Shown here piece by piece: positions 46,583 through 58,395 of a stretch of DNA of 64,000 nt. Both the position numbers and the translations under genes were made by a program. How positions within the stretch are numbered: position 1 is the first letter of the stretch; each line of letters starts with the position of its first letter. The notes under the pieces are model-generated. The model did not search any database. It saw only the letters and a program-made list of their open reading frames with translations, and was not told the DNA's origin. The DNA is from Muricea muricata (Eukaryota > Cnidaria > Anthozoa > Malacalcyonacea > Plexauridae): contig OY979723.1 of NCBI GenBank assembly GCA_963855995.1, positions 10,297,013 through 10,361,012 on the forward strand. Direction: 5' to 3'.

Positions 46583-47940
46583 GGTTTGTTGGAGATAAGG
46601 TCATAGACTGGCTGTTGGTATATAATTTTAGAAAACGTTAACGAAATACCTCTTATATTTCAATCCAGTTGATTCATTTTGTATTCTTTTTGAGAAAATT
46701 CGAATCAAACTTGACAAATTCAGAAACAACAAAACCCAACAAGAAAGATACCTAACCTTATTTTATTACAAAAAGAGTCAGAAATGCATGATATCATTTT
46801 ACTTTGGCAAGCAATGTCTCATATGATATGACCTCATTAGACAAATCTCCTCAAACCGAAAAATTCCTTGAGCATGACTACGTTACTGACTGACTTACAT
46901 GTCCATACGTTAATGACTGATGAACAATTTAAATCATTACTTGCGTTCGGTCTGTATATCTAATGACTTTCAGGATTGCTGAAAGGGTAAAAAAATTAAA
47001 CGCAAGCGTACGTTCAATGAACGTATGGGGTCAACAGGGAAAAAGGGAATTTAAATTAAGATGAACAACAAGGGTCTGAAAGGGTAGAATGGGCATAAAA
47101 CAAGGTGCATGAAAAAAGGTGTACATCAATAGTTTAATAATGAATGGAGGAGCTTCTGATTGAGAAAAATGGAACTACCTGAAAATGAATGTAAAAGCTT
47201 CTGAGAAAAGGTCCTTTGTCGGGAAGTTACAGGTAGTTGTATGTTTCTCAATCAAGTATAGCTTTCTTTTTATTGCGGCTAATTACACCTTTCAGAAGAA
47301 TCTTGGTGGTGAGGGTTAAAGCTGAGTAATGTCAACACGACTTAAGCAGTTCAATTTTTACCACCAAATTTTCATTAGAATTACAAAGAGCATACCATTT
47401 CGTTGATGAACAATTTTGAAAGAACAAATTACGTTACTCAGCTTAAATCTTAAGCTTATTTTGATTTTTGAACAAAAATGCATGTTAGCAGTGCATGAAT
47501 TAGGAGTGCATGTTATAATGTAAGCGGTACAAATGGTACCTAGGTTAAGTTTCAGGTACGCGAGTGTTGGACACAGAAGGATTGGTGGACGTCTTTTTTG
47601 GTAACGTATATGGGCCCGGGTGGGGGCCCCAACCCTTAAGTCCCAATTCGGTCGGGTACTAACATTGCCTTTCAGGTTTCGACAACGACAGTTCATCGTC
47701 AGGTGATCAGAATCGAAAAATACTAAGAGATCAGTTAGGATTTTTATAACTATAAAATACATGACTTAAAAAACTATGTATGGTCGGTTTCTATTTAGTC
47801 GAAACTTTCGTGTTTACGGCGACCGTTAGAACTAAATCGAAACCAGGCTACATTGCACACACCACCAAGATTAGTGAGCTCCATATATATCTGGAGTAGG
47901 AATTCTAGTCAGTCGGCCTTAAGAAAGGTAAAGTCAAAGA
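46583..47940. other. Gene-free stretch
   Basis: Nothing coding is convincing; the 134-codon minus frame at 47358-47762 has no domain. On the minus strand at about 47709-47659, CTGACGATGAACTGTCGTTG followed by TCGAAACC is a weak hammerhead-like core. Confidence 0.45.
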
Positions 47941-47954
47941 TGGCGGAAATTAAA

Positions 47955-48058
47955 AGAGCTATAGGGCGCCAATCTCAGTCCTCTGCGCGGTTAACATAGC
48001 AACATATCTCTATTTTGATCGCGCAGAGGATTAAGATTGACGTCTTATAGCTCCTTTC
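47955..48058. mobile_element. Fold-back MITE
   Basis: AGAGCTATAGGGCGCCAATC and AGTCCTCTGCGCG at the left are inverted as CGCGCAGAGGATTAAGATTG and ACGTCTTATAGCTC at the right. Confidence 0.65.
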
Positions 48059-50710
48059 TACCATCTTCGGCTTTTGCACTGGCTTGAGTTCTTATTCATG
48101 GTATATATGGAGCTTATGCTAACAAGTATATATGGTCAGCACTTGTTTCCATCTACCAAAGTCCAAACTGACCGTGTCGTCTATTTGGTAGATAGATAGC
48201 GTAAATAATTTTAATATGTAGACTATTTTAGTATAATTAGATAATTATCGATAATTTTTGCTTATTAATACGTAATTAGACAAATTAGATATTGCCGGAA
48301 CACCCTTCGGGGAATATTATAATAATAAATGTAATATGTAGTGTGTATCTCTACAAGTGCTGACCATAGTATTATAGAACGCGGATCAGATATACAGACC
48401 ATCAGGCTATATGGAATTCTGGGATTAAACAAATATAGAGTAAAAACAAAATGGCGAATCCGGAAAAAGAACAATAAAATAGAATGTGCGTGTTCGTTTA
48501 AGACCAGTTTTCTGAGCCTGAATGTTTCTATGTTGAGTTAAATGTTAGCTCAACATAGTATTATTGAAAGTTATATGTAAAAAATATAAAAAAGAAATAG
48601 AAAAAAAGAAATCCGTGATTCTTCACATATACTTTCAGAATTCGGCAAACATTAATCTTCGACTCAATCCAAGTAAGGAGCACTTCTTGCGTCATTCTTA
48701 GGCTGTTGAGAAAAACAAATTATTATTTATCCGGCGTATAAGCTACACCATACAGGCATACTGTCTTTGAAAAAAAAATGGACGGAAAAAAAAATGACAC
48801 AAATTTACTGACATCAACAACAAATAGCAACAGAAGAGAAGCCATATGACCCAACCCTGATCATCTAACAAACCGATGCAAGACCTCCTCATACCAGGTA
48901 CCCTGTAAATGGTCTATACGTATGTACTATTTCTGTATGTAATGTGTTGTTTCTTCATTGGCAAATTTATATAAATAAATAAATAGATAAATAATTGCAT
49001 GTATCGAGGGTTTTTACCGTAATTAGGGCCTGACAATTTAAACAATACACAATGAGGCAAGTCGTCTAGCTAGTATATTGTTTGAATTGCATTCCGCATG
49101 ACTGAAATGTACGTACAGTATATATAAATCAGGCCTTAGTTTAGGTTTCCCGCGTTAAAAAAAAAGGGTGGCCATGTTTGGGACCATGCATTTTAGTTCA
49201 CAAATTACACGAATTCTCATTGGACAGGCCTAGGTATAAAAACTTTGCATCAGTGATGAATGGTGATCAATGGTTCCAATTTCACCATCCACATCTACAC
49301 ATCAGGCTTAATTTATTGTTTAGCCTGCGTATCAAGCCATAATGATTATCATTTCTGTAAAAGTTCTTATGCTTGTGCAGTTGTGCAGCCATGAGCGTGT
49401 GACCAAATAGGTTTTAATGGTTACCTGGTTAGATTCCTGGTCCACCCGAAGACAAGAATATTATATTGACGTGGAGGTGATGGAGCATAAAATGTGTAAT
49501 TATCACCTATCATTTATCAATGATATATGATGTTATATAACAAGAAAATATCAATACATATAGTGCTGCTAACATTTCCTAAGTTTAATTTAATAACTTT
49601 TTTTATAAATAGTTCAGCAACGTTTGTTCGATGATGATTTGACGGGTTTAGCCATTCTATGAATGATAAAGAAACTTCAGTCAAAATCTGAAAACGTCAG
49701 CTTCAATTTATGTAGCATAATTTTGCATGGTTCTTATAAAAGAAATATATGAAACTATTTTGTTTAAGTATTTTCTATCTAATAAGTCATTTGTCTTTAT
49801 GCAGATAATCCTCATTGACATTTACCCGTGGGTTTTTTGAAGTCAAATTTAGCTTTGGCGGAAATCATATATATTGGTCAAAGAAGATGCGGGCGTTTGC
49901 GGGCTAGACTTTGATTTGAGGGTGAAATTTATAGCACAGTCACAGTTGCACAGTGCATGCAGTGATACAGTATTTTTTTTTATTTGTGATTTTACAAGAT
50001 TGCATTGTATTTTGTAAGGCGATATCATAGAATGTGTGATTTCCGTGTATTATCTATTCAAAGCCATGTTGTACATGGATATGTTGCAAATAAATCTGCA
50101 ACATTTCCTCTGCAGGTAAAATATATTATATATACCGGTAAAAAACATTAAATGCTACAGAATTTATTTTTATACATGTAGAGTATAAAGCATTAGTGGG
50201 TCGTAGATATTAGTAATGTAGTATTTGAAATGTCATACATGAAATATCCACACTACATATATGTATCTCCAAGGTTTAAAATCTGTATCTTCAATGATTA
50301 GCATATAATAAAATAATTAAAAGAGCCCTATTCAACAACAGGGTGTAGTAGGCTGGATCTGCTATAAGTGTAGTTAGACAGGCTGTCGTGTTAGGCAGAG
50401 TTAAAACCTTTGGCTATCTCTGTGGTCGATGCTGTCTCACTAATATCTTCAGCATAATTCTAATCTTCAAATTTTCCACATTAATGCATGCTCAAGGTGC
50501 TAGAATAAAATGAACATTATTTTAGCAAATGATTAGTGGCCAAAATTGATCTTGGGTGGTATATGACATTGGTATACAACTTTCATTTTTATGATTAATT
50601 TTATAAACTAGGTCCATGGTTTTGAAGTAGATGCAATAAATTCAGTCCAGTTCTCAAATCATACAGGTACATAAATATGGAAACTATAAAATTCAAATAT
50701 TTATGCATCA
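48059..50710. other. Gene-free stretch
   Basis: About 2.65 kb. I see only small AT-rich repeats and no exon, RNA gene or large element with support. Confidence 0.5.
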
Positions 50711-51969
50711 GGGGCCGGTTGTATAAAAAAGTAGTTAAAGTTAACTGCAGTTGGCGTTAACTACCCTAGTTAAATCCTTAACCGTAGTTAGTTAACTGCA
50801 CGACTTAACTGCGTTGCACAAAACGCAGTTAGTCGGATTAGTTAACTAATCACGTAGTTAACTTGCGTGGGGCTCGCGTGGTGCAGTTAACATAGATTAA
50901 AATGAATTAAGTCTTGTTTATTTAACAGTGGCTAACAAATTCGATTCAAATAATTGCAGAAGAATGCGCCTGATCTGTGATAAAAGCAATCATACTTTTT
51001 TTCGTACAAATACAAACATTCACCATTATTGAAGAAAGTACTAATTCGTTGGTTTGTAAATTTCAAATGATTTGTCTGGATCACTGGACGTCACATGTGC
51101 TAAATTGTGTAATTTGTTTGTCTGACTCGCTGACTGTATCGGGAGTGCCAAGCAGATTTGTGTAAAGATGTTAAAATGTTTATTTTGCAAACATATGCTA
51201 ATGAAGAAAAGCGAAGTCAAGACATGTACTGGAAATGGATTACTGGATATTTTGGGACTGGTCATACTGGTCATTGTTTAAAACAAGCAGTTATCAAACT
51301 CATGTCATACTCAGTCATAGAAGTGGTGAAATACACGTGTGACAACTTAATGGTATCCTTTTGTAAAGTTTTTGGCTATAGGTGGCAGTTTGTTACAGAA
51401 ACTACTTCAATATTTTAATGGTTTAATCAGCAAGGTTTTAGCAAGAGACATTTCTCTTTGGTGCAAACCTCCACCATGAATAATGACTGGCCCTTACAGA
51501 ATCACAGGATGAAAAATTAGATTTGTAATACATGTTCAACCCATTGCCAAAATGTAAATGCTGTGAGAGCAAAACATTTGCTACAGTGCAAATTTGATTA
51601 TTTGAAACCCATAAATAAAATGAAAAACCAGATTCACATTAAATTTGCACCTGGGTGCCAAAATGCAAATGCATCAAATGTGCACAAATCATTCAAATGT
51701 GTGGCAAATTGTCGAAGCAATATCTGTCTAAAAGAAGAATATATGAGTTTATATAAGTATATGAAGAATATATGAATTTCAAATGATCAAATTTGCAATA
51801 TATAATTGCAAATTTGTTGCCTTCAATTCTGCAGTATGGATAAATTTATAAATAAACTCAAGTCATTTTCATCATGAAACCTAATCTGGGTTAGCCTAGA
51901 TTAAAACCAACTTGGCTAATGTTGTTAAAGTTTAAATATTTCAATCTGTATGAGTTTATTCACTATTAG

Positions 51970-52260
51970 TAGAATCATACTAGTATACTATTGCAAATGC
52001 TGCAATTTGATTGGTTACTCTACTCACTATCTATTCCTCGATAGATAGCGAGTAGCAAAACAATCATCTTCCTATAGAGATTTCTTTTAAAAAATTGCCT
52101 GAAAATCAAATTTTTTGTTGAATATTCCATGTTTGACCTCTGATTCTACTAAAACAATTAGATTACGAGCTCGAGATTTCTATGCGGTGATAGTTGATTC
52201 GGGCTTTGCCCTCATCAACTATCACCGCATAGAAATCTCGAGCTCGTAATCTAATGGTTA
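51970..52260. mobile_element. 291-bp insertion with a perfect 42-bp hairpin, nested in Harbinger copy 2
   Basis: Compared with the empty site in copy 1 (ATTAG at 30351-30355), 291 bp are inserted and ATTAG is duplicated (51965-51969 and 52261-52265). Arms 52157-52198 and 52214-52255 are perfect 42-bp inverted repeats around a 15-base loop containing GGGC TTT GCCC. The left part holds TTGATTGGTTACTCTACTCA and a CTATCTAttcctcgATAGATAG palindrome. No coding capacity. Confidence 0.85.
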
Positions 52261-52489
52261 ATTAGAAGGTACACTATATGTTTCAATATTGTGTTATACA
52301 CAATAATCAATATTTGTTTGATGGGTTGTCAGATGTAACAAAAATCAATATACAACTCATGTCATATATACTGTATGTATTTGTATCATGTCTGAGGTCA
52401 TATTTTCCCATGTAACCACAGTTGCCAAGCTTACAGGTATTTTTCAAGTTGAATTACTAATTACATGTACACAAATTCAAAATGTCTGC

Positions 52490-52830
52490 CCATAAAGCAA
52501 CTAATCCAAAACAAGGGAAGAAAACCAAAACAAAATTTTAATTCAGTAGAATGCAACCTACTGGTAAATATAGTTGAACAAAATTTAGACACATTACGGG
52601 GCCAATTTTCAAGCACAATAACATATGCCTAAAAGCAAAAGTTGTGTGAAACTATTTACTTCCCAGATTAACAGCTATGAAAAACGTACACCAATAGAAA
52701 TACGGGAAAATTGCAAAACATGGCCCAAATTGACAAAAAAAAAACAAATTCTGGGGTAATGCAGTCTCAATGGAAAACTGGTGGACGTCCTGCAGCAAGA
52801 CCACCAACCACTACCACTGCTAAAATTATA
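52490..52830 (+). pseudogene. Myb/SANT-like Harbinger protein, remnant (copy 2)
   Basis: Begins MSAHKATNPKQGKKTKTK and continues after a frame break as NSVECNLLVNIVEQN and LDTLRGQFSSTIT. It is homologous to 30585-30940. Frame breaks and an A-run make it non-functional. Confidence 0.5.
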
Positions 52831-52835
52831 AGTCT

Positions 52836-53054
52836 TTAGTGATGAGCCTGGTTTCGAATTGTTAGTGGTCTCACTTCGCCGTCGATGAGTCGCGCTATAA
52901 AAAGCAAAGATTCTCCGCCAAATCTATAGCGTTTTAGGAGTTCTTTATCTGAGAAATCTTCCCAGGGAAGTTGACGATTAAAAACTCTAAGTAAGAGTTG
53001 CCTTTCAGTATTATCTCTCTCATAAAAGTTGTTCACTCTTAATACAGCCGCCAT
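52836..53054 (-). pseudogene. HARBI1-type transposase N-terminal fragment (copy 2)
   Basis: A 72-residue open fragment, MAAVLRVNNFYERDNTERQL, LLRVFNRQLPWEDFSDKELL, KRYRFGGESLLFIARLI. The pattern R-x-x-x-x-R-x-F-x-R-x-L-P-x-x-x-x-S-D-x-E-L-x-x-R-Y-R-F matches the N-terminus of animal Harbinger transposases. The catalytic domain is absent. Confidence 0.75.
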
Positions 53055-53244
53055 ATTTAACTAGGTTTTGAGAAGTTAACTATGCCATTGAGGATAGTTA
53101 ACTTTAACTACTTTTTAACTGCAGTTAACGCTAACTGCCTTTTTGTACAACCGGCCTAACTACGTGATTAAAGTTAACCACTATTTAACTACTTTTTGGG
53201 TAGTTAAAAAGCAGTTAAGAGCTTTATACAACCGGCCCCTGATT

Positions 53245-53445
53245 GTCACTTTTCCGCCCGTAGTACAAATATATAGAAAATTTGCCAACTTCGCAAGGCT
53301 ATATTTTCTACATTTTACAACATTTCACAGCCGAACTTTGCAATCTTACTAAACTTAGGATGCTCTTTCAAGCTGTGGTGATATTTTTGCCTATTTTGAA
53401 CTTTCTCAAAATTTCATGTAAAAGGGGAAAGGTCCATTATACAAA
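53245..53445 (-). repeat. Dispersed fold-back-arm repeat, copy 3
   Basis: Reverse complement of the family at 21205 and 25870 (AAACTTAGGATGCTCTTTCA, AAGGGGAAAGGTCCATT). It starts 6 bp after the right end of Harbinger copy 2. Confidence 0.82.
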
Positions 53446-53942
53446 CAGTAACAAGCGTCACGTTTCAAACGTAAAAAAACTCGCAAAAATGTTTGCGCTT
53501 GGTGCTTGAACGCAAATAGCTGTAAGTTTGCGCGCGCTTTGTGGTCGCGCAATGGTAAAAGTCTCCTGCTCTGCGAGTCAATCGATTGGCAAAGTTATTT
53601 GCAAATTTTAGTTTTTGTCCTTTGCTACTTTTTCTCGATTATTTATATATTTTTAGCTGGATTTAAAACAATTTAGGTGGTTTTTTATTGGAAAATATTC
53701 TAGAATCAGTTCCCTAACGTGCGCGCAAATTATAGAGCGACAGAATATACCACTCTCCTCCCAAAAATTGTCAGGCGGCGAAACCTGGTTGTGATCTCAG
53801 GCTGCCACTGACTGGAGACCATGCTGGAGACTGCCAGCCATATGTGCCAGCCGACGTCAACGTGACAACATCATAATCGGGTGAAAATGTTTTAAAAAAT
53901 TAATTTCGAAGTTTCCATTTTCTGAGCATTTTTTGCTTTACT
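53446..53942. other. SLC35B4 upstream region
   Basis: 53455-53530 is the inverted partner of the 25550-25660 repeat. The remainder is AT-rich 5' flank of SLC35B4 with no firm promoter motif. Confidence 0.5.
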
Positions 53943-56900
53943 ATGGAAGCCTACAAAGTAGTTGCTGTGCTGTTGGTGTTCGGTGGCTGCATAGCAAATA
54001 ATGTGTTTTTAGAAGCTATTGTGCGGTAAGGGAATCGAGTGTATTCATTATGCATTGTTAATATATGTCTTAAATTTAAAATGGTTTTTGTTCTGTGTAT
54101 CTAGCATGAAATCAAGTTAACTTCGGACATAATATTACATTGTACCAATACTATTAATATGTTGAATTGCATCAATTTTAGTAATGAATATAAAAATCCT
54201 TTTGAAAGTTTTATATTGATTGTATGACCCTGGATTAATTTACAGCCAATGGGCGATTGACAAGTTTGAACACATGTTTCGTTTTTCCGCAGGGAAGTTC
54301 CAAGTTCGGGGAATATTGTCACATTTTTCCAGTTTCTCTTGATTTCTGTTCATGGATTTTTCTCTACTACAAAATGTCTGTCAGTAAAACCTGCTATACC
54401 AATTAGGTGAGATTATGTATCAATGAAATAAATTATATATGTAGGTAGGTAGGAATAAATTATATATGTAGGTAGGTAGAGGGGTATACATCTGCTCCGG
54501 AGGGATATTGCAACAGCATGCAGCAGTCAAAAGACATTGAATGAATATGTAGTATTTGGGCTTTTCTTGTCCAGACCAATTACATTAATAGACAATTCCA
54601 GCTATTGACTAAACTTTGAGCAAGGCACAATGACAAGTGGTTGCAAAATTCTGTAAACTGTGAAAGATATTGCCTTGCAAATTTGTCACTTTTTAATATT
54701 TTTGTATTATGTGTGGGAAAACTAACCATTTTCAGCTCGAAAATGGTTACGTTTGCCACAGGTAATACACAGAGATACAAAATTTCCCAACTTTACAAGG
54801 CAATATCTTCCACAGTTTATGACATTTTTACTTGTCAATTTAACTTGGTTCAATTTTCTTTTGCAGATGTTATGGTACAATGGTGTCATATTTCATTGTT
54901 GTCAGTCTATTAAATAACATTGCCCCAAATTTCCACATACCAATGCCGTTGCACATGATTTTTAGATCTGTAAGTTGCTACTGATGCCAGTATGTACCAG
55001 TCCTGTAATTCTGTTTCTGTAATTCTCTAATTCTGTTTCTCTGATTGAGAAAAGGATTAATTTTTAAGCTTGAACAAAAGTTTATTGTTTCTTTCCACAG
55101 GGTTCACTGGTGGCAAGTCTAGTATTAGGGATAATAATTTTAGAGAAAAGGTAAATAAAATATGTGTACAGGTATTATAATTTATATTAAGGATTACATC
55201 TTCTTACCCAAGTTGCCTTGTAGGATGCTCAAATTGTTCCAAATGTATTATTGTCAAATGAAAGATTTTTGAATTAGTATATATATTGACATTGGCTATT
55301 TTGAACTGCTGTAACTACATGTAGTGATGCCTTGAATTCCTTAGCGTAAGTTGGTTCAATTTTCAATTTATTCATTTCGCCCTTAATAGCTAATTACATG
55401 TTTTTTTTTCTTTTCGATTATAATTACAAGATAGGGCTAGGAGACTACTAGAAACCTCTTAAGGCTTTTTATTTTAGTCCCCTAACTTATATTAATATAG
55501 ATTATATTTAATATAGTTTTTGTCAGTTCAAAACTTGTTGGTTGAAACTGTGGAATGAATCAGATTCTTGCATCCCTTTGTATGTACCTCAGTTGACTGT
55601 GGTCATCAATGGTGTGTTCCCTGACATACACTCCTTCCCCTTGGCCACCTATTCTAAAATCACTAGTTGTACAGTACAATGTTTTTTTATATAGCTACAA
55701 GTTAAGCACATACTTGTCTGTGGTTATGATTACAATAGGAATTTCAATTGCAACTATAGTTTCTGCAAAGAATTTAGTAAGTTATAAATTGCATAATATA
55801 TGTACTAGGTGAAAGACTGTCTAGCAAAAACTGAATCTTATTCAATATGCATCTTGTAGGATAGTACCAGTTTGGTCGGATCTTCTGGGGACAGTGCTGT
55901 TGATATCATGTGGATGGGAGTTGGTAAGAGCAGGCTATGAAACTATATACCAAGGTCTTTCACTACCAAGCTTAGCAGAAACTCAACAGCAGAAACAAGT
56001 AGGAATTCAGCTTAGTCAAGACATGATAAAAATAATACTGTGTACCTATAATTGTGTTTGTGGAACTAATTGACTCAAGCTCCAGCCTCAGTCTACGTGT
56101 AAATAAATCAGAAGCCATAGTCCAGACTAGGTTATTTGTTGACAATCAAACATTTGATTTCTGCTTGAATGGTTTATAATTGGTAGTGAAAAATGTGCTT
56201 CATAATATACTGTTAATGCCAGTATGCGTAATATTATTTTCCAAAAAGAGTTGGTAAAATATGAATCATTCATTTATGATCATGGTGTTATTTTACAGAG
56301 TGTTTTACTATAATTATTATATTCTTTCAGGGGTGATGATACTGGTTGTAGCTTTAGTGACGACATCAAGACTGGGAATTTATCAGGTTAGACATTTTGC
56401 CGAGGGTCTTTAATTCATTCCATCTTTCTTCAATTTATTGCATTTTTTTGCTTTACCATGAACCCCTCCCTTGTACTTCATCTGGCTAGGGTGTGTCTCT
56501 GCCCCTTGCACCACCCTCCCCTAGGAATCCATCTAAGTCTGTATTTTCAATATTTTAGGAGGTACTTTATAAAGAGTATGGAAAGCACCCAAGTGAAGCT
56601 TTGTTTTATTCAGTAAGTTTTATGCTATATAAATTTTGCACCACTTTTAACATACTGCAAACTTTGAATTGTTCTAAATTTTCTTTACTTCAGCATTGCT
56701 TACCATTGCCAGTCTTTTTGCTACTTATTGGAGATATCTATAGACATGTTTCAATATATAATGCTTCAGGTATGTTATGTATGCTTGTATGTGGAGTTAG
56801 TGTGCATGGCAAACTTAAAAGTTTACATGGTAAACTGTAATCTGAGTCCTTTTCATTGTGTTAGAAATACCAGAAAGATCTAGTTTTAATTCAGTTTAAT

Positions 56901-57550
56901 TTGGGTGTGTAAATTAAGTATGAGTGAACATCTATGTCAGGATAAATCTTTTGTGGTACTTTTAGTTGATGTTGGATATTCATGATTGTACATGTTACAT
57001 TTACAAAAACAGTTGAAAAAATTGATTAACTATACTGCAATCAAAACTCTGACATTGCAACAGGAGTCCATGGCATGTTTTGACCACATAGCTGTACACT
57101 TTCCACTTAAGATTAAGAAAGATCAAACATTTTCCTTCCCCATCCATATCTCTGTCTGCTACCTGTAGCTGTCCTTTTATCCACAATAGAATTCTGATTT
57201 ATTTTTCAAAAATCTTTCTTTTGTTAGAATACTTAGTGTATCAAGGTATAACACTATACATTCCACGATTATGGTTTTACATGATTGGTAATTGCATTAC
57301 CCAATTCATATGCATACGGAGTGTGTTTGTGCTGACAACGGAATTCTCATCTCTCTCTGTGACACTGGTTGTCACACTTAGAAAATTTGTGAGTTTGATG
57401 ATTTCAATATTTTTCTTTAAAAATCCATTCACGGTGTATCATTGGATATCGACAGTTCTAGTTTTCTCTGGGACTTTCATATTTCTTGACCTGCACAATC
57501 GGTTGCTTCAAATTTGGACACCAGAGAAAGAGGAAAAGAAGACACAATAA
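53943..57550 (+). CDS. SLC35B4: SLC35B4 orthologue, UDP-xylose/UDP-GlcNAc transporter (10 exons, complete)
   Basis: Exons 53943-54025, 54293-54406, 54867-54969, 55101-55150, 55695-55776, 55860-55923, 56331-56386, 56559-56612, 56694-56769, 57228-57550. All phases agree and give 334 residues (human 331). About ten hydrophobic segments are visible. Family blocks include FGGCIANNVFLEAIV, SGNIVTFFQFLLISVHGF, the nearly invariant MPLHMIFRSGSL (about 92-103), LGIIILEKRYKLSTYLSV, YKEYGKHPSEALFYSH, and RSVFVLTTEFSSLSVTLVVT with LRKFVSLMIS. The C-terminus is cytosolic and lysine/glutamate-rich. SLC35B4 exchanges UDP-xylose and UDP-GlcNAc for UMP across ER/Golgi membranes for glycan synthesis. A fold-back repeat in intron 2 ends about 30 bp before the exon-3 acceptor. 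Confidence 0.95.
54635..54835. repeat. Fold-back element in SLC35B4 intron 2
   Basis: Two arms related to the 21205 repeat face each other: GATATTGCCTTGCAAATTTG...TTTTGTATTATGTG, and its inverse GTAATACACAGAGATACAAAA...ACAAGGCAATATC. This suggests the single-arm copies elsewhere are halves of this element. Confidence 0.75.
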
Positions 57551-58395
57551 ACAATCATAAACATGATATATCTTGAACTAAAGTTGGTAGTGCATTGAAA
57601 AGCACACAAAACCATTGGATCTTTCAATGTCCAAGAGGCTTTTTAAGTGGAGGTGAGTTGTGTGGCTAAGCAAGTTGAAAAGTGCATAAGATCAAAGGCT
57701 TGTGCTCATTAGCTTTTATTATATGCAGGTTTCAACTCGCTATGGATGCGTAACTTGCCTCCAATAAGCACCTAAATGATAGAAGCAGGTCTTCAAGGGA
57801 AGCTAGGCCTTTATTGCCAAGAAGTTGGTACCAATTGTTTTGGCCATTGAATGATTAGATGCTTTTGTAGACATAATACTGCCCAGGATGATACTTGAAA
57901 TTATTTGTTCACATTTTAATAGTACTTTTGAAATAAACCTTGTGGTAGAATCTACCACAGTGTGAAGCTGGCTAGTTTACATTCATGACAGTTTCTATAT
58001 CATTTGATCAATCTGATCTGATCAAAGTAGTTTTGAACAGCATATCCAAACGATGTATGATGCCCATTTATATGGTCACAAACAGTTTTTGGTACAGTTT
58101 GATCAAATTCAATGTGTAGGGCTCGCACATACGTTTGTAATTTGATAAAACTATACTCTAAATTATGAATCTTTGATGCTGTAAACATAAAATCAGACAA
58201 TACATCCATCCATGTATCAGATTTTTGAACTTTTAACCTAATTTAATATATATATTGCACAATAATTACAATGCTGAAAGCGTATAATTTTAGTGATGAA
58301 ATTACATGGTTAATGTATATATTTCATGCAACACACACACAATAAAATACAACAAGACAAAAACTACAAAACTTGCTAAACTTTAGTTAGCAATC
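57551..58395. other. Convergent intergenic region SLC35B4/Dlish-like
   Basis: 845 bp between the two stop codons. AATAAA-like signals occur on both strands (for example AATAAACC near 57932, and TTTATT-type sequences for the minus gene). No other feature is seen. Confidence 0.55.

Larger units (their letters stand above)
50711..53239. mobile_element. PIF/Harbinger-like element, copy 2 (2.53 kb, degraded)
   Basis: It has the same ends as copy 1 (GGGGCCGGTTGTATAAAAAA to TTTATACAACCGGCCCC) and the same GTTAACTAC-rich subterminal arms. From about 50910 to 53239 it aligns with 29135-31350 of copy 1, in the same orientation. It lacks the 2.8 kb found between 26.3 and 29.1 kb in copy 1. It carries one later nested insertion (51970-52260). 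Transposase and Myb-like relics are partial, so it cannot move by itself. Confidence 0.82.

Noticed and set aside
47358-47762. Minus-strand 134-codon frame
   Set aside because: Composition is unremarkable, no domain, and it crosses a repeat-like hairpin. Chance frame in AT-rich DNA.
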